Below, piece by piece: positions 25,293-34,730 of a DNA stretch of 64,000 nucleotides. Position 1 is the stretch's first letter, and the number at the start of each line of letters is the position of its first letter. This DNA comes from Cupriavidus sp. 2SB (GTDB taxonomy: Bacteria; Pseudomonadota; Gammaproteobacteria; Burkholderiales; Burkholderiaceae): positions 51,837 through 115,836 of the forward strand of contig NZ_SCMX01000012.1 of the NCBI RefSeq assembly GCF_005503625.1, written 5' to 3'. Both the position numbers and the translations under genes were made by a program. The notes below the pieces were generated by a model, which saw only the letters and a list, made by a program, of their open reading frames with translations, ran no database searches and was not told the origin of the DNA.

Positions 25293-25569
25293 GTAAACTC
25301 CTGCGGCACGTATGCGTTGGACATCATCGCACGGGTCGAAGGCATTCGGCCGATAACAAAACTGTGGGCAGTAAGGGATGCAAATGAAAAAGTATGTTTG
25401 TTTTGGCGCGTATGAGCCGAAGAGCATTCGGACACGTATTTACGTCGCGATCAAACATAGTTTTGCGTCTTTCGACTTGTTCGACCAGCCAATCCCGAAA
25501 TTACGAAAAAACGAAAACTGTTATTTAACATAACACTAATTATGCTCACAACAGGTGTAGCAGCTAAGT
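25293..25569. other. AT-rich gene-free stretch upstream of recombinase 2
   Basis: No coding frame. A short dyad (TGTTAT, TTAAC, ATAACA) lies at 25519-25535 just before the insertion sequence. Probably the promoter region of the truncated recombinase. Confidence 0.4.
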
Positions 25570-27059
25570 TGTAGTGTCGTACCTAGGCTAGATTGAAATG
25601 TCGTACCTCACGGCCACGCTGGAGCACGACATGACACGACCGGACACCATCACCATGAGCCTGCGGGAACTGGATCGCTGCAAGATCATCGAGGCTGTCG
25701 TGCGGGACGGCCTGATGGTCTGGCGCGCGGCCGAGAAGCTCGGTCTCAGCCGGCGCCAGGTTGAGCGGCTCGCGCAGCGCTACCGGCTGGACGGCCCACA
25801 GGGTCTGGTCTCCCGCCGCTGGGGCCACTCTGGTCACAACCAGCTCCCGCCAGGCGTCGAGGCGCGCGTGCGCGGCCTGATCCGTGACAGCTATGCAGAC
25901 TTTGGCCCGACGCTCGCCGCCGAAAAGCTGCGTGAACGGCACGGCATCCACCTGGCCAAGGAGACGGTACGCCGGATCATGATCGACGCGGGCTTCTGGG
26001 TGCCACGCAGGCAACGGCCGCCCAGGATCCATCAGCCGCGCAATCGCCGGTCCTGTCTGGGCGAACTGGTGCAGATCGACGGCAGCGATCACGCGTGGTT
26101 CGAGGACCGGGCGCCGGCCTGCACGCTGCTGGTCTTCGTGGACGATGCCACGGGCCGCCTGCTGCAATTGCTGTTCGTGCCGACAGAGTCGACGCTGGCC
26201 TATTTCGCCGCCACGCGCGCCTACATCGAGCGCCATGGCAAGCCCCAGGCGTTCTATTCCGACAAGGCTGGCGTCTTTCGAGTCAATGCGAAGGACAATG
26301 CCGAAGGCCGCGGTTATACACAGTTCGGCCGGGCGTTATACGAGCTCAACATCGATATCGTGTGCGCCAACACAAGTCAGGCCAAGGGCCGTGTCGAACG
26401 GATGAACGGTACCCTGCAGGACCGTCTGGTCAAGGAGCTGCGGCTGCACGGTATCACGTCGATGGAAGCGGCGAACAGGTTCGCGCCCATTTTCATGGCC
26501 GACTTCAACGCTCGCTTTGGCAAAACGCCGCGCAGTGAGTTCGATGCGCACCGGCCGTTGCGCGGCGATGAGAATCTGGCACGGATCTTCAGTTGGCGGG
26601 AGTGGCGCAAGGTATCACAGAGCCTGACGCTGCAGTACGCCAAGGTGTTGTACATGCTTGAGGATCTTCCCGAGCACCGGGGGGTTGATCCACCACTATA
26701 TGGAGGTCGCCGAGTATCCCGATGGGCATGTCGAGTTGTGGGCGAATGGCGGCCCCCTCCCCTACACCACTTACGATCGCTTTCCGGAGGTGGACCAGGG
26801 CGCGATCGTCGACAACAAGCGGCTGGGCCGGACACTGGCTATCGCCGCCGAGGTGCAGGCATTGCGTGACAATCGCCGCTTCGCAGCCCCCTCACGGACG
26901 CCGCACGGCGAGCCACCGCGGCCCGCCAAGGTGCCGCTGAACGTCAAGCGACAGCGATTGGTAAATCGGCTCGATCTTGAACAGGCGATGCGAAACCATC
27001 CTCTCTTTGCATCGACCGACGACTCAGTCGATGGCCCTCCCAGGCCGCCCACGACTTAG
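25570..27059 (+). mobile_element. ISNCY-type insertion sequence, right end not identified
   Basis: The left end carries two direct copies of TGTCGTACCT (25575-25584 and 25599-25608), the kind of subterminal repeats a transposase binds, beginning with TGTAG at 25570. A reverse complement of these is not found within 400 bp after the transposase, so the right end is either diverged or lost. No target duplication could be defined. Confidence 0.6.
25631..27059 (+). pseudogene. ISNCY-family transposase gene, frameshifted
   Basis: N-terminal helix-turn-helix (DGLMVWRAAEKLGLSRRQVE), then an rve/DDE core with Asp in LVQIDGSDHAW, Asp in FYSDKAGVF and Glu in GRVERMNGTL. The first frame continues to about 26684 and then reads nonsense; the second frame resumes with GLIHHYMEVAEYPDGHVELW and runs to 27059. 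The switch falls at a G6 run (26679-26684); five Gs would restore one frame of about 475 residues. Family members normally use a single frame, so this is an inactivating mutation or a base-calling error rather than programmed frameshifting. Start ATG 25631. Confidence 0.82.
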
Positions 27060-27469
27060 ATGGCGCTTTCCGACCCTTCTCGGTCGCTCGTTCTTTCCTC
27101 TTGAATGACCGTTTGCTGCCCGCCAACGGCCCTCGACAAGAAGATCGAGTTGTCCAATCCGCATTCGCGGCAACAAAATCTTCAGATCCTCATGCTCGAT
27201 CAATACGGTCGCGAAGATAGTGGCTTACGGCCTACCCAATCGCCATATGCTAATGACTCAGCATCAAAAAAATGACCCGTCATTCCCGAGGATAACGGGC
27301 CTCGAGGACAACGGGCCTCAACTGGCGGGAAAGTCGTAAGCAGGGGTGGCTTACAACTGCTAAAACTATACTGATTGACGGCGGCGCTTGAGAACCACCA
27401 CTCAGTAGGGCCAATTCCATCGTATCGACGCAATGTTGTCGCAATGTTCGACAGGAAAAAAGACCGCTA
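27060..27469. repeat. Intergenic stretch with a 16-bp tandem duplication
   Basis: CGAGGATAACGGGCCT (27287-27302) is followed at once by CGAGGACAACGGGCCT (27303-27318), one mismatch. The rest of this 410-bp interval between the insertion sequence and the response regulator shows no gene. Confidence 0.5.
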
Positions 27470-28147
27470 CTACGATTCAATCGCTTGCATCAAATATCCG
27501 AGGCCGCGAATGACGTGTATCTCCACGCGCGCACCGGCTGCATGCAGGGATTTCCTGAGTTTAGAAATATGAGCATCCATAGCATTCGATTGGATATGTT
27601 CGTCAAATCCATATACGGACTCAAATAACTTCTCCCTCGTGACAGTCCGTCCGACACGCAGCGCCAACGTCTCCAGAACAAGCAATTGTCTGCGAGGCAA
27701 AGGCAATCGTTGCTCGTCGACAAAGGCTTGGCGTGCAACGAAATCAAACGAAAGATTACCAACCGTGAGGGTCGCCATCGGAATCTGAGCCGGTCGCCTT
27801 GCAATTGCTCGGATACGAGCGAGCAACTCGTCCATCGCAAATGGCTTAGTAAGATAATCATCCGCTCCGAGATCCAGGCCGACGACACGATCGGCGATGG
27901 CTTGCTTTGCAGTCAACATGATGATGGGCAGGTCGGGATAAAGTCCTCGAGCAAACGGAATAAGTTCCGCGCCATCGCCATCTGGCAACTGTCTATCCAG
28001 CAGGATCATTCGATAACTATTGAGTTCAAGCGCCGCCTTCGCTAAGACTTTTGATCCAACGATGTCGACAACCATGCCCTGGTCCCGTAAATTTGTGGCC
28101 AGAGCATCTGCCATATCCGTGTCGTCTTCTACCACCAGGAGACGCAT
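27470..28147 (-). CDS. OmpR/PhoB-family response regulator
   Basis: A 225-residue two-domain regulator. Receiver domain 1-115 with acidic pocket Glu7/Asp8/Asp9, phosphoacceptor Asp51 (LLDRQLPDGDG), Thr in IMLTAK and Lys in DYLTKPF. C-terminal winged helix about 130-220 (LLVLETLALRVGRTVTREKL). It resembles QseB/PmrA/TctD regulators. It begins 2 nt after the kinase stop codon, so the kinase is upstream and the pair is translationally coupled. Likely targets are the divergent glycine-zipper and EF-hand genes. Confidence 0.92.
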   Translation of the reverse strand: MRLLVVEDDTDMADALATNLRDQGMVVDIVGSKVLAKAALELNSYRMILLDRQLPDGDGAELIPFARGLYPDLPIIMLTAKQAIADRVVGLDLGADDYLTKPFAMDELLARIRAIARRPAQIPMATLTVGNLSFDFVARQAFVDEQRLPLPRRQLLVLETLALRVGRTVTREKLFESVYGFDEHIQSNAMDAHISKLRKSLHAAGARVEIHVIRGLGYLMQAIES

Positions 28148-28149
28148 TT

Positions 28150-29490
28150 CTAAAACTCCTTTGCAACCGGCAAGCTAACAATAAACGCCGCACCTCCCTT
28201 CGGCGCGTCAGAGATTCGTATTGTGCCTCCCAGTGCCAAGATAGTTTCGCGAGCGAGATGCAATCCGAGACCACTTCCGCCGCCTGTCGCATTGAGCCGG
28301 TAGAAGGGCTGAAAAACGTTCGTCCGTTCCGCAGGCGGAATGCCTGGGCCGCAATCCATAACTCGAATGACCCCGAACTTGTCGATGCCGATTGTAACCT
28401 CGCCAGTTCCACCGCCATGTATCATCGCGTTATGGAGAAGACTGATCATAAGCCTCCTCAATGAACCCGAATCCGCAAGAACACAGATCGCCTTATCGTG
28501 GATTTCAACAGAGAATAGGTAACCTGCTTCGACAATGAGCGGAGCCATATCGGACGCAACTTCCCTGCAAATCTCGGTCAGATCCACAATTTTCCGATCT
28601 CGGAGGGTCTGTCCTATTCGTTGAAGATCGAGCAACTGCTCTGCCAAATTCTCAAGTCTAGACAAATCTAGCTTCAGACGGTTCTTACCCTCGCTTGGTG
28701 GAAAGCTGCTAAGCCTCGTGCCAAGTACTGCGATTGGCATTCGCAACTCATGAGCGGCATCAGCCAGAAAACGCTCTCTCTCATCAGCCGCTTGCCACAC
28801 TCGCTGCAAAGCCTCGTTGAAGGCGGAGACCAACGGCTGAATCTCGGCAGGAACCGTGGAAATGTCCAGAGTCTTACCCTTGCGTGAAAGGTCAATAGTA
28901 AATGCCTCTTCGGCAATCGCCCGCGTGCCGCGTAAGCTTCGATGGATGATCCATGGCGTAACGACCCCTATTGTTATGAAAAGAGGCACGCCAATCCACC
29001 CGCCGAAAAGCCGAAGGAGAAAGTAGTAGATTTCGAGAAATCCGCCTTGCGGCACGCCTCCCACCAACGTATGTGTAGTGCCCCACGAGTGTTCTTTGAC
29101 GACAAGTCGGCTAACCAGGTCGAATGAGCTCATTTTTGTGCTCACTTCCAACTGTCCCAGATTATTTAGCGTCGCACCCAGTACCCGATAGGCATTTGGT
29201 ACGGGTCCAAATTCCACGGTGCGATGCTTATCGTCTACGGCGATTAACCACGCGCTCCTGCTTTGAGTGAACTCGGCCGGAGCGGCGTTTTGATCGAACA
29301 CGATTTCACCGCCATTCTCGTGTATTGCTGAAGCGACATCGTCAGCCAGAGATTCCGACATTCGGTATACCGACTTATCAACGAGGACAATGCACATTAA
29401 TAGCATTGCTGTCGCAAATACTAATGCCTGAGACAAGGATACCTGTGCCGCAAGGCGCACACTCAAATACGGGCTTAATTTCATTTTCAA
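28150..29490 (-). CDS. Sensor histidine kinase
   Basis: A 446-residue membrane kinase. Membrane segments at about 16-37 and 160-181 enclose a periplasmic domain of about 120 residues. HAMP-like linker, then the H-box DAAHELRMP with phosphoacceptor His247, an N-box (LLHNAMIHGGG), and G boxes (DCGPGIPP, GSGLGLHLAR). It resembles QseC/PmrB kinases. First gene of the two-component operon; divergent from the glycine-zipper/EF-hand pair. The signal is unknown, though the neighbouring EF-hand protein hints at a divalent cation. Confidence 0.92.
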   Translation of the reverse strand: MKMKLSPYLSVRLAAQVSLSQALVFATAMLLMCIVLVDKSVYRMSESLADDVASAIHENGGEIVFDQNAAPAEFTQSRSAWLIAVDDKHRTVEFGPVPNAYRVLGATLNNLGQLEVSTKMSSFDLVSRLVVKEHSWGTTHTLVGGVPQGGFLEIYYFLLRLFGGWIGVPLFITIGVVTPWIIHRSLRGTRAIAEEAFTIDLSRKGKTLDISTVPAEIQPLVSAFNEALQRVWQAADERERFLADAAHELRMPIAVLGTRLSSFPPSEGKNRLKLDLSRLENLAEQLLDLQRIGQTLRDRKIVDLTEICREVASDMAPLIVEAGYLFSVEIHDKAICVLADSGSLRRLMISLLHNAMIHGGGTGEVTIGIDKFGVIRVMDCGPGIPPAERTNVFQPFYRLNATGGGSGLGLHLARETILALGGTIRISDAPKGGAAFIVSLPVAKEF

Positions 29491-29702
29491 TCGGACTAAC
29501 TTTGACCCAAAATAACTAATATTCTCGGAATGTCATGACATTACCATAGGCTTGGTTCAATCTCCACGACGAGAAATTTTTCCCGTGCGCAATGTAGCGG
29601 CAATGTCGGCAATTTACGATGACTCTGTTTGATGAGCGTCGCACGATGTGATACGTCGCCTCATTTATTCGTCTCAGCAACTCAACACATCAAACTCGGC
29701 AC
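29491..29702. promoter_or_regulatory. Divergent promoter region with palindrome and direct repeats
   Basis: A perfect 14-bp palindrome, AATGTCATGACATT, lies at 29529-29542. Direct repeats GCAATGT (29589 and 29600) and GCAATTT (29609) follow at 9-11 bp spacing, as for tandem response-regulator sites. This is the shared control region of the kinase operon and the glycine-zipper gene. Confidence 0.5.
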
Positions 29703-30020
29703 ATGAGTACATTTTCGAGCACAGCAGCCATGCGTTTGCTGCTGGCCGCTGCAGTCGGCGGCATATTCACGGTTGCGTCACAATCCGCGACAGCAATGAC
29801 CGAATCTGAGCGTCGGACGGTTGTTGGAGCAGCGATTGGCGCACTAGGAGGTGCACTTGTCTCCGGCGGTGACCTCTGGGCAACCGCAGGCGGCGCGGTA
29901 GCTGGCGGGACGATTGGAAACATAACGACGCCCGAGCGGCCTCGCCCCTCTAGATTCCATCAAGACCATGGTCCACATGAATCATGGCATCCAGGTTATC
30001 GACCACGGCATCGATACTAA
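29703..30020 (+). CDS. Exported glycine-zipper protein
   Basis: A 105-residue protein (95 if ATG 29730 is used, which gives the cleaner signal peptide MRLLLAAAVGGIFTVASQSA). The centre has repeated small residues (VVGAAIGALGGALVSGGDLW, AGGAVAGGTIG), the glycine-zipper pattern found in outer-membrane-associated 17-kDa-antigen-like proteins. The C terminus is rich in His, Pro and Arg (HQDHGPHESWHPGYRPRHRY) and may bind metal. Divergent from the kinase gene. Confidence 0.72.
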   Translation: MSTFSSTAAMRLLLAAAVGGIFTVASQSATAMTESERRTVVGAAIGALGGALVSGGDLWATAGGAVAGGTIGNITTPERPRPSRFHQDHGPHESWHPGYRPRHRY

Positions 30021-30083
30021 CGCCTTGGTTTTTGGCTAACGCATCGACGTTCGCATTATCTCTCCCTCAATCTGATAGAGCCA

Positions 30084-30464
30084 ATGAAAGTAAAACTTCT
30101 TTTTCTAGCTATATCGTCTATCGTCACAGCATCGGCGAATGCATTAACGAGCGACCACAGCTCATTTGTCGATAGTGCATTCGCTGCCATGGACACGAAC
30201 AAGAATGGAAGCATAAGCCGTACGGAATTCTCTGCCGCAATGAAGGCTCGCTTGGATAAACAATCAACCTTGTTCGATCGGGCTTTTTCCGTCGCTGATG
30301 CCAACGGTGACGGATTCATCAGCAGAGATGAGGCGAAAGTTAATCCCCAACTAGCGGAGCATTTCGACGAGATCGACGTCGATCGTGATGGACAAGTGTC
30401 CAAGCAAGAATTGCGGGCGACGATTCGCGCCGCTCAGTTGAATGAGCTAAAAAATACGAAATAG
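30084..30464 (+). CDS. Periplasmic EF-hand calcium-binding protein
   Basis: A 126-residue protein with a signal peptide (1-20, cleavage near ASANA) and three canonical EF-hand loops: Asp37-Glu48 (DTNKNGSISRTE), Asp72-Glu83 (DANGDGFISRDE) and Asp98-Glu109 (DVDRDGQVSKQE). All have the expected acidic positions and glycine. It follows the glycine-zipper gene by 63 bp and is convergent with the MipA/OmpV gene. Small EF-hand proteins next to two-component systems have been linked to calcium responses (CarSR of Pseudomonas and Vibrio), so a similar role is possible here. Confidence 0.88.
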   Translation: MKVKLLFLAISSIVTASANALTSDHSSFVDSAFAAMDTNKNGSISRTEFSAAMKARLDKQSTLFDRAFSVADANGDGFISRDEAKVNPQLAEHFDEIDVDRDGQVSKQELRATIRAAQLNELKNTK

Positions 30465-30522
30465 GGGAAGAGCGGCCTGGTATGTTTAATACGCGGGCTG
30501 CTCCCCACTGAATACCAGCGTC

Positions 30523-31338
30523 TTAGAAGCTATACGACGCTAGCAATGCGCCGCTAAACTGGTTTTGGTTTGCCACTATAGGGCTTTCCGAGACTTTATC
30601 TGACAGACGCGAAACTGATGCCCGCGCAGCTAGACTCCAATTTGAGGAAATGGTGTATATGGCACCGACGGAGAAGCCTACCTCAGTCAGTCCAGACCCT
30701 GGAGAAAACAGCGGACGTCCTGAATTCAAATGTTGCGAATCGTTGATACCGAACATTGTCTGATTTGCCTGACTCGTACCCCATGTTGCGCTCGGACCAA
30801 TGGTGATGATGGTCTTGGCGAATGGCGAAAATCTGGCGTCTGCCCCGATACGGAACTGGCTACCCTGGTGTTTTCCGCCGACATCGGAAGTTACAGTGCC
30901 AAACGCCGAGTATCTATCGATCGTGTATCTTACGGCTAGGGCCGCACGAGCCGTCTTTTCAATATCTCCCAGACCAGCCAGTCGCGGATCCAACGACTCT
31001 TTGCGAAGACTGTAGAGGTCATACGATCCAGCAACAACGACCTGAAGATTATCGCCTCGATAGAGGCGCCAACCGATTCCAAATGGCACGGTGGGCACGG
31101 TATCCACAGCGCCCAGGAGAAACCGTCCCTTGGTGGCGCTTATGACTGGAACTACAAGCGCACGTTGACTGTCAGCGCCGGGGTATCTTGTCGTCGAAAT
31201 TCCGCCTAGGCCAATACTGCCATGCCAAGCATCATCTGCGACTGCGGGTTGTTGCTCGGAGGCATGCACGTAGGGGGCGAAGCCTACGAACGAGGAGATA
31301 ACGAACGCGGCTGCGGTCTTCTTATGCCAACCATTCAT
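30523..31338 (-). CDS. MipA/OmpV-family outer-membrane protein
   Basis: A 271-residue beta-barrel protein. Start ATG 31338 gives a signal peptide (KKTAAAFVISSFVGFAPYVHA). The mature part begins with a domain typical of MipA/OmpV (GSIGLGGISTTRYPGADSQR, then VPVISATKGRFLLG) and ends in the aromatic C-terminal strand (FSGALLASYSF) needed for outer-membrane insertion. The family scaffolds murein enzymes or is induced by antibiotics and metals; two-component control is common. Near the TCS cluster and probably functionally linked. Confidence 0.85.
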   Translation of the reverse strand: MNGWHKKTAAAFVISSFVGFAPYVHASEQQPAVADDAWHGSIGLGGISTTRYPGADSQRALVVPVISATKGRFLLGAVDTVPTVPFGIGWRLYRGDNLQVVVAGSYDLYSLRKESLDPRLAGLGDIEKTARAALAVRYTIDRYSAFGTVTSDVGGKHQGSQFRIGADARFSPFAKTIITIGPSATWGTSQANQTMFGINDSQHLNSGRPLFSPGSGLTEVGFSVGAIYTISSNWSLAARASVSRLSDKVSESPIVANQNQFSGALLASYSF

Positions 31339-31612
31339 ATTGGGATGTTCCGGAAAATTGAGCTGGTAATTCTCACTATCGCCATTGACACATGGCCCTT
31401 TAACGATAGGCGTGAGCCCAAGCATGCATCCTGAACATTGTGTAAACATTGCCAGCCATTGCGTGCATTTGTCGAATGCAGCCAATGTATTCACAATACG
31501 GGGAGTACTAGATCGGGATTAGTTCTGCTGTCGGAGAACCGCGGAGGCCGGGGCGGAAACTGCGAGCCTTCGTGGAAGACCACAGATCCGCGTGCATACG
31601 TCGGTGTCACTT
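31339..31612. other. Gene-free stretch between MipA/OmpV and the antitoxin-like gene
   Basis: About 270 bp upstream of the MipA/OmpV start; it must hold that gene's promoter. No repeat or RNA was recognised. Confidence 0.3.
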
Positions 31613-31846
31613 TCAGCATCTCGACGCGTTGCTGTAGATACGTGTCACGACGGCTCGACCTTCCTGCAGCACATTATCGAGAAAGGACAGGACCAGCGCC
31701 CCCTCGCCATCCATGACAGCTTCAAAAGGCGTTCTTCCGCTCAGGCTGTCTATTTTGCTATCAGTAATCCAGCGAAATACTACGCTCTGGTCTGGTTCGA
31801 TGGCAGACGCAAGATCTGCCACTTGCCGCATAATCCGGGCGGACAT
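31613..31846 (-). CDS. Antitoxin Xre/MbcA/ParS toxin-binding-domain-like protein (DUF2384-like)
   Basis: A 77-residue protein whose second half reads VFRWITDSKIDSLSGRTPFE, then AVMDGEGALVLSFLDNVLQE. The order W-x-x-x-x, SLSGRTPFEAV, DGEG and a closing helix with LL/FLD is the pattern of the C-terminal toxin-binding domain of Xre-RES antitoxins. The N-terminal helix-turn-helix of full antitoxins is missing, and no RES-domain toxin gene is adjacent. AGGAA lies 6 nt before the ATG. It may be an orphan or a remnant. Confidence 0.55.
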   Translation of the reverse strand: MSARIMRQVADLASAIEPDQSVVFRWITDSKIDSLSGRTPFEAVMDGEGALVLSFLDNVLQEGRAVVTRIYSNASRC

Positions 31847-32494
31847 CGTAGTTCCTACTTTTTTTGAAAATGTGACGGGGTGTAGATCAGTGCGATCCTG
31901 TCAGGCATCTTCAATCAAGGACATTGCCGGAACATTACCCCCCGACTCACACTTTCAGATAGCTCACATGCTACGCACGACTCGCTCGCTGTTCAGAGGT
32001 AGCTCGGACAGTGCATCTCCGTCAAACTTGATAGGACTTACCCTTGGTGTGGCGACTAATCACTGCGGCACACCGCGATCTAAGTAACGGCTAACTCAGT
32101 TGCTCTTCAGCAGCCTAAGCGCCAGAGTAGACTTCCTCTCCCATCACGCCAGGAGGTCGCTGAATCTGACGCAAAGGAACATGCCCGTCGAGAATGAGCA
32201 GGTTAGGGACGAGTGATTGAGGACATTCCTCTGCAGCGAACTTCCACCCCGTGCAGCCAGAGCGAAAGCAACTCGTCGAGATCCGCAGGGCTGATTGAAC
32301 GCCAACAACAAGGTGAGTTGCGAGTCGATCGCCGTGCCGGCACGACGGCGGACATTGAGCAACGTGGGCCAAGGCTGTTCGGATACTTCTAGGATCAGGC
32401 GCGTGTCCGGACGAGTTGGCCTTTGCACGAACGATGTGTCCACGCTGGTTCCGGACGCACGCCTAGAGAGTGAGACTGCCAGCGTTAACTGGAA
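31847..32494. other. Gene-free stretch
   Basis: About 650 bp in which every frame is short or has implausible composition. No repeat, RNA or hairpin with a T-tract was recognised. Confidence 0.35.
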
Positions 32495-32740
32495 CTACCA
32501 ACGATGGTCACCGCGTCGATCGTGACGATCTGAGTCAGCACTAACAACTCCGACCGTGGCGCCTGCAGCCGCTCCAATCGCAGCTCCTTTCGCCGGATCT
32601 CCCCCAGCGAGAGCACTAAGGGCGGCGCCACCCGCCGCACCAATCAACGCCCCTTTGACACCGGCCCTCGCTTCATGGCGATCAACCGCACATCCCGATA
32701 GCAAGCCGACGGCGATAGCTATTGCATACAACGCCTTCAT
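32495..32740 (-). CDS. Glycine-zipper lipoprotein (OsmB/Slp-like)
   Basis: An 81-residue protein. ATG 32740 follows GGGAGAG. A lipoprotein signal peptide ends in the lipobox LLSGC. The mature part is a long glycine zipper (GVKGALIGAAGGAALSALAG, then GAAIGAAAGATVGVV), which forms membrane-associated helices. The C terminus is His/Arg/Asp-rich. Likely anchored in the outer membrane; stress-induced in related bacteria. Confidence 0.8.
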   Translation of the reverse strand: MKALYAIAIAVGLLSGCAVDRHEARAGVKGALIGAAGGAALSALAGGDPAKGAAIGAAAGATVGVVSADSDRHDRRGDHRW

Positions 32741-33593
32741 GAACTCTCCCAATAGTTGGCGTCTCAATGATCCGCACATAAGTTGCCGACCGCATCAGGC
32801 CTTTGTAATTCCACCTTAAAGGACCAAACCGATGCGGCTTCGTAGGCAATTTAGCGGCAGAACGTTGCCTTAACATTGCGCGAGGACGGAGAGTTGATGA
32901 GCGTTCGATGCGCATCCCAGTGGCCTAGGCCTAGATGCGCTCCAACGCGTGAGGCACTAGCGTGTGCAGCGCGTATTCCGAGAGAAGTAGCCGGAAGACG
33001 CGCGTCGACTGAGCCGGCACAAACGCTGGATGCGTCGAAAAATGATGGCTCCCAGCCGAACCGGTAGGTCATGCGCGACTTCGGCGAGGCCATCCGCCGC
33101 GGCGTCAACGACATCGTCCTGACCCCGGAATACCTCCGCAGACGTCCAAGCACGCACTTAGCCCCGCCTGGGCCAGGTGCGTGCTGTTGTGTCACGGAGT
33201 CGGTCGCATCAGGAATCCCCGGTGCGTTCGTGGGGGGCTCTGGATGAGAGATCCTTGGGATAATCTAATGTCCGCTGTTGGTCACCAATCCGCCATTCGG
33301 TACCGTTTTGGCCAGAGACCGCTTCTGGCCGGTAGCAGCCCGTGGCCACCATGCGATACTCCAATCCGCCAGTCTGATGGGTCTATGTCCCAGAACGGCC
33401 AGGAGCGGTCAAACACGCGGGCCATCCACAGCCGCCGGTCGACTACCCGACTCGGCCACGCTCATCACAACGATGTGTGTGGCAAACTACACCCGCGTAG
33501 ACTCGTTCTGCTTGGCATGCGAAGATTCTTCCGCATTCTCCGGTATATCGAAGCTAATCGACAACTTGAGGGTGCCTGGAGTGCGACCTCTGC
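32741..33593. other. Gene-free stretch of about 850 bp
   Basis: No frame here is convincing. The region includes motifs of the type AATGTCCGCTGTTGG (33267 onward) and GACCGCTTCTGGCC, similar to a short intergenic element also seen near 52790. It may be debris of a lost gene. Confidence 0.35.
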
Positions 33594-34565
33594 TCATTGT
33601 GGCGGCTTTTTATAAACGTATTCGCGGGTAATTCCATGAACGGATTGTCCGTCCATCGATCTGAGCGAAAGCCTCATGAACACGGTTCTCTCTGCCGTCG
33701 CTTCCGCCTTTGCCGGAATAATGACGTTGACTTTACGTTCCTCTACCTTACCAGGCACAACCATTACATCGGTCAAATGTCGTTCGTAAGATGGAATCTT
33801 TCCTTCTGATGCGACGGTTGTCAAAGCCAGATCCATTTGAACGACCTTGGCAGTTTCGTTCTTGATGGATATCGGGACCGTGGCAACATCCCCCTTGGCA
33901 ACAATCGTACCGATGTCTACGGAAAGCTTTCCAGATTTCAAGTCCTCAAGGACACCGGGCGATGTCCGGAAACTATAGGAAGGAACAACCCAGCCCTGGA
34001 TCGTTCGCTCGTCGCCTTCACTCGTAATCCCTATCGGATCCTCGATTTTCCGGATCGCATAGTTCAGACCCTGATAGCCCAGATATGCCATCACCGGAAT
34101 GGCAACAAAGAACGCAATGAGCGAAACCCGCTGCGCTGCAGTGGGTGGGACCTCTTCAAGCTTCGAAACCGTCCGGCCCTTGGTTTCCTTGGAAAGGATC
34201 TGAATAATGTCGTCCTTCTTGAAGATACCGTGCTCGACGATAATGAGTGCCGTCACCTCGTCCGATGGGCCGATTCGTGCGACCTTGATACGGTTCTTTT
34301 CCGCCACGACGTCCTGGCTGTTCGAGCCCAGAAGTTCGTACGAGTAGGCCGGATTCAACGTGACATCGATCGCTTCTTCGGTTTTGAAGCTGCGATTGAA
34401 GATGCTGATCTCAACCAATTGCCCTTTGTCGGTAATATGAGAATAGGAGAACGTGCGGGGGACCAGTGCTACCAGACGAGGTTTTCTAATCCATCCCAGC
34501 AGCCCGGCGAGAGTCAAGCCACCTACAATGGTTAGCAAGAAGGAAAGTGGATTAATTTCCGGCAT
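33594..34565 (-). CDS. Hypothetical membrane protein, 323 residues
   Basis: Two membrane helices are evident: residues about 7-25 (LSFLLTIVGGLTLAGLLGWI) and about 147-166 (SLIAFFVAIPVMAYLGYQGL). The parts between and after are beta-rich and probably form two immunoglobulin-like domains (QLVEISIFNRSFKTEEAIDV; ATVPISIKNETAKVVQMDLA). No family recognised. Its product may sit in the inner membrane with a cytoplasmic and a periplasmic domain. Gene identity is supported by length and coherent composition. Confidence 0.7.
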   Translation of the reverse strand: MPEINPLSFLLTIVGGLTLAGLLGWIRKPRLVALVPRTFSYSHITDKGQLVEISIFNRSFKTEEAIDVTLNPAYSYELLGSNSQDVVAEKNRIKVARIGPSDEVTALIIVEHGIFKKDDIIQILSKETKGRTVSKLEEVPPTAAQRVSLIAFFVAIPVMAYLGYQGLNYAIRKIEDPIGITSEGDERTIQGWVVPSYSFRTSPGVLEDLKSGKLSVDIGTIVAKGDVATVPISIKNETAKVVQMDLALTTVASEGKIPSYERHLTDVMVVPGKVEERKVNVIIPAKAEATAERTVFMRLSLRSMDGQSVHGITREYVYKKPPQ

Positions 34566-34730
34566 GGGATGTCAGCGTTCCTGAGGAGCCACACAGTATG
34601 GCATAAGCGACCATGCCGCCATCGAGTATCCCGCGAACGTCCGCTTTTCACATTGCCGACAGACCGCTTAGGGTCGGGTGCCGCCGGCCAGCGCGAAAAT
34701 GCGCGGGCCAGAAGCTCAAAATGCTGTGAG

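Noticed and set aside
30465..30522. Imperfect GGGGAAGAGC / GCTGCTCCCC pairing between the convergent EF-hand and MipA/OmpV genes
   Set aside because: Mismatched stem with a long loop and no T-runs; a bidirectional terminator cannot be supported.
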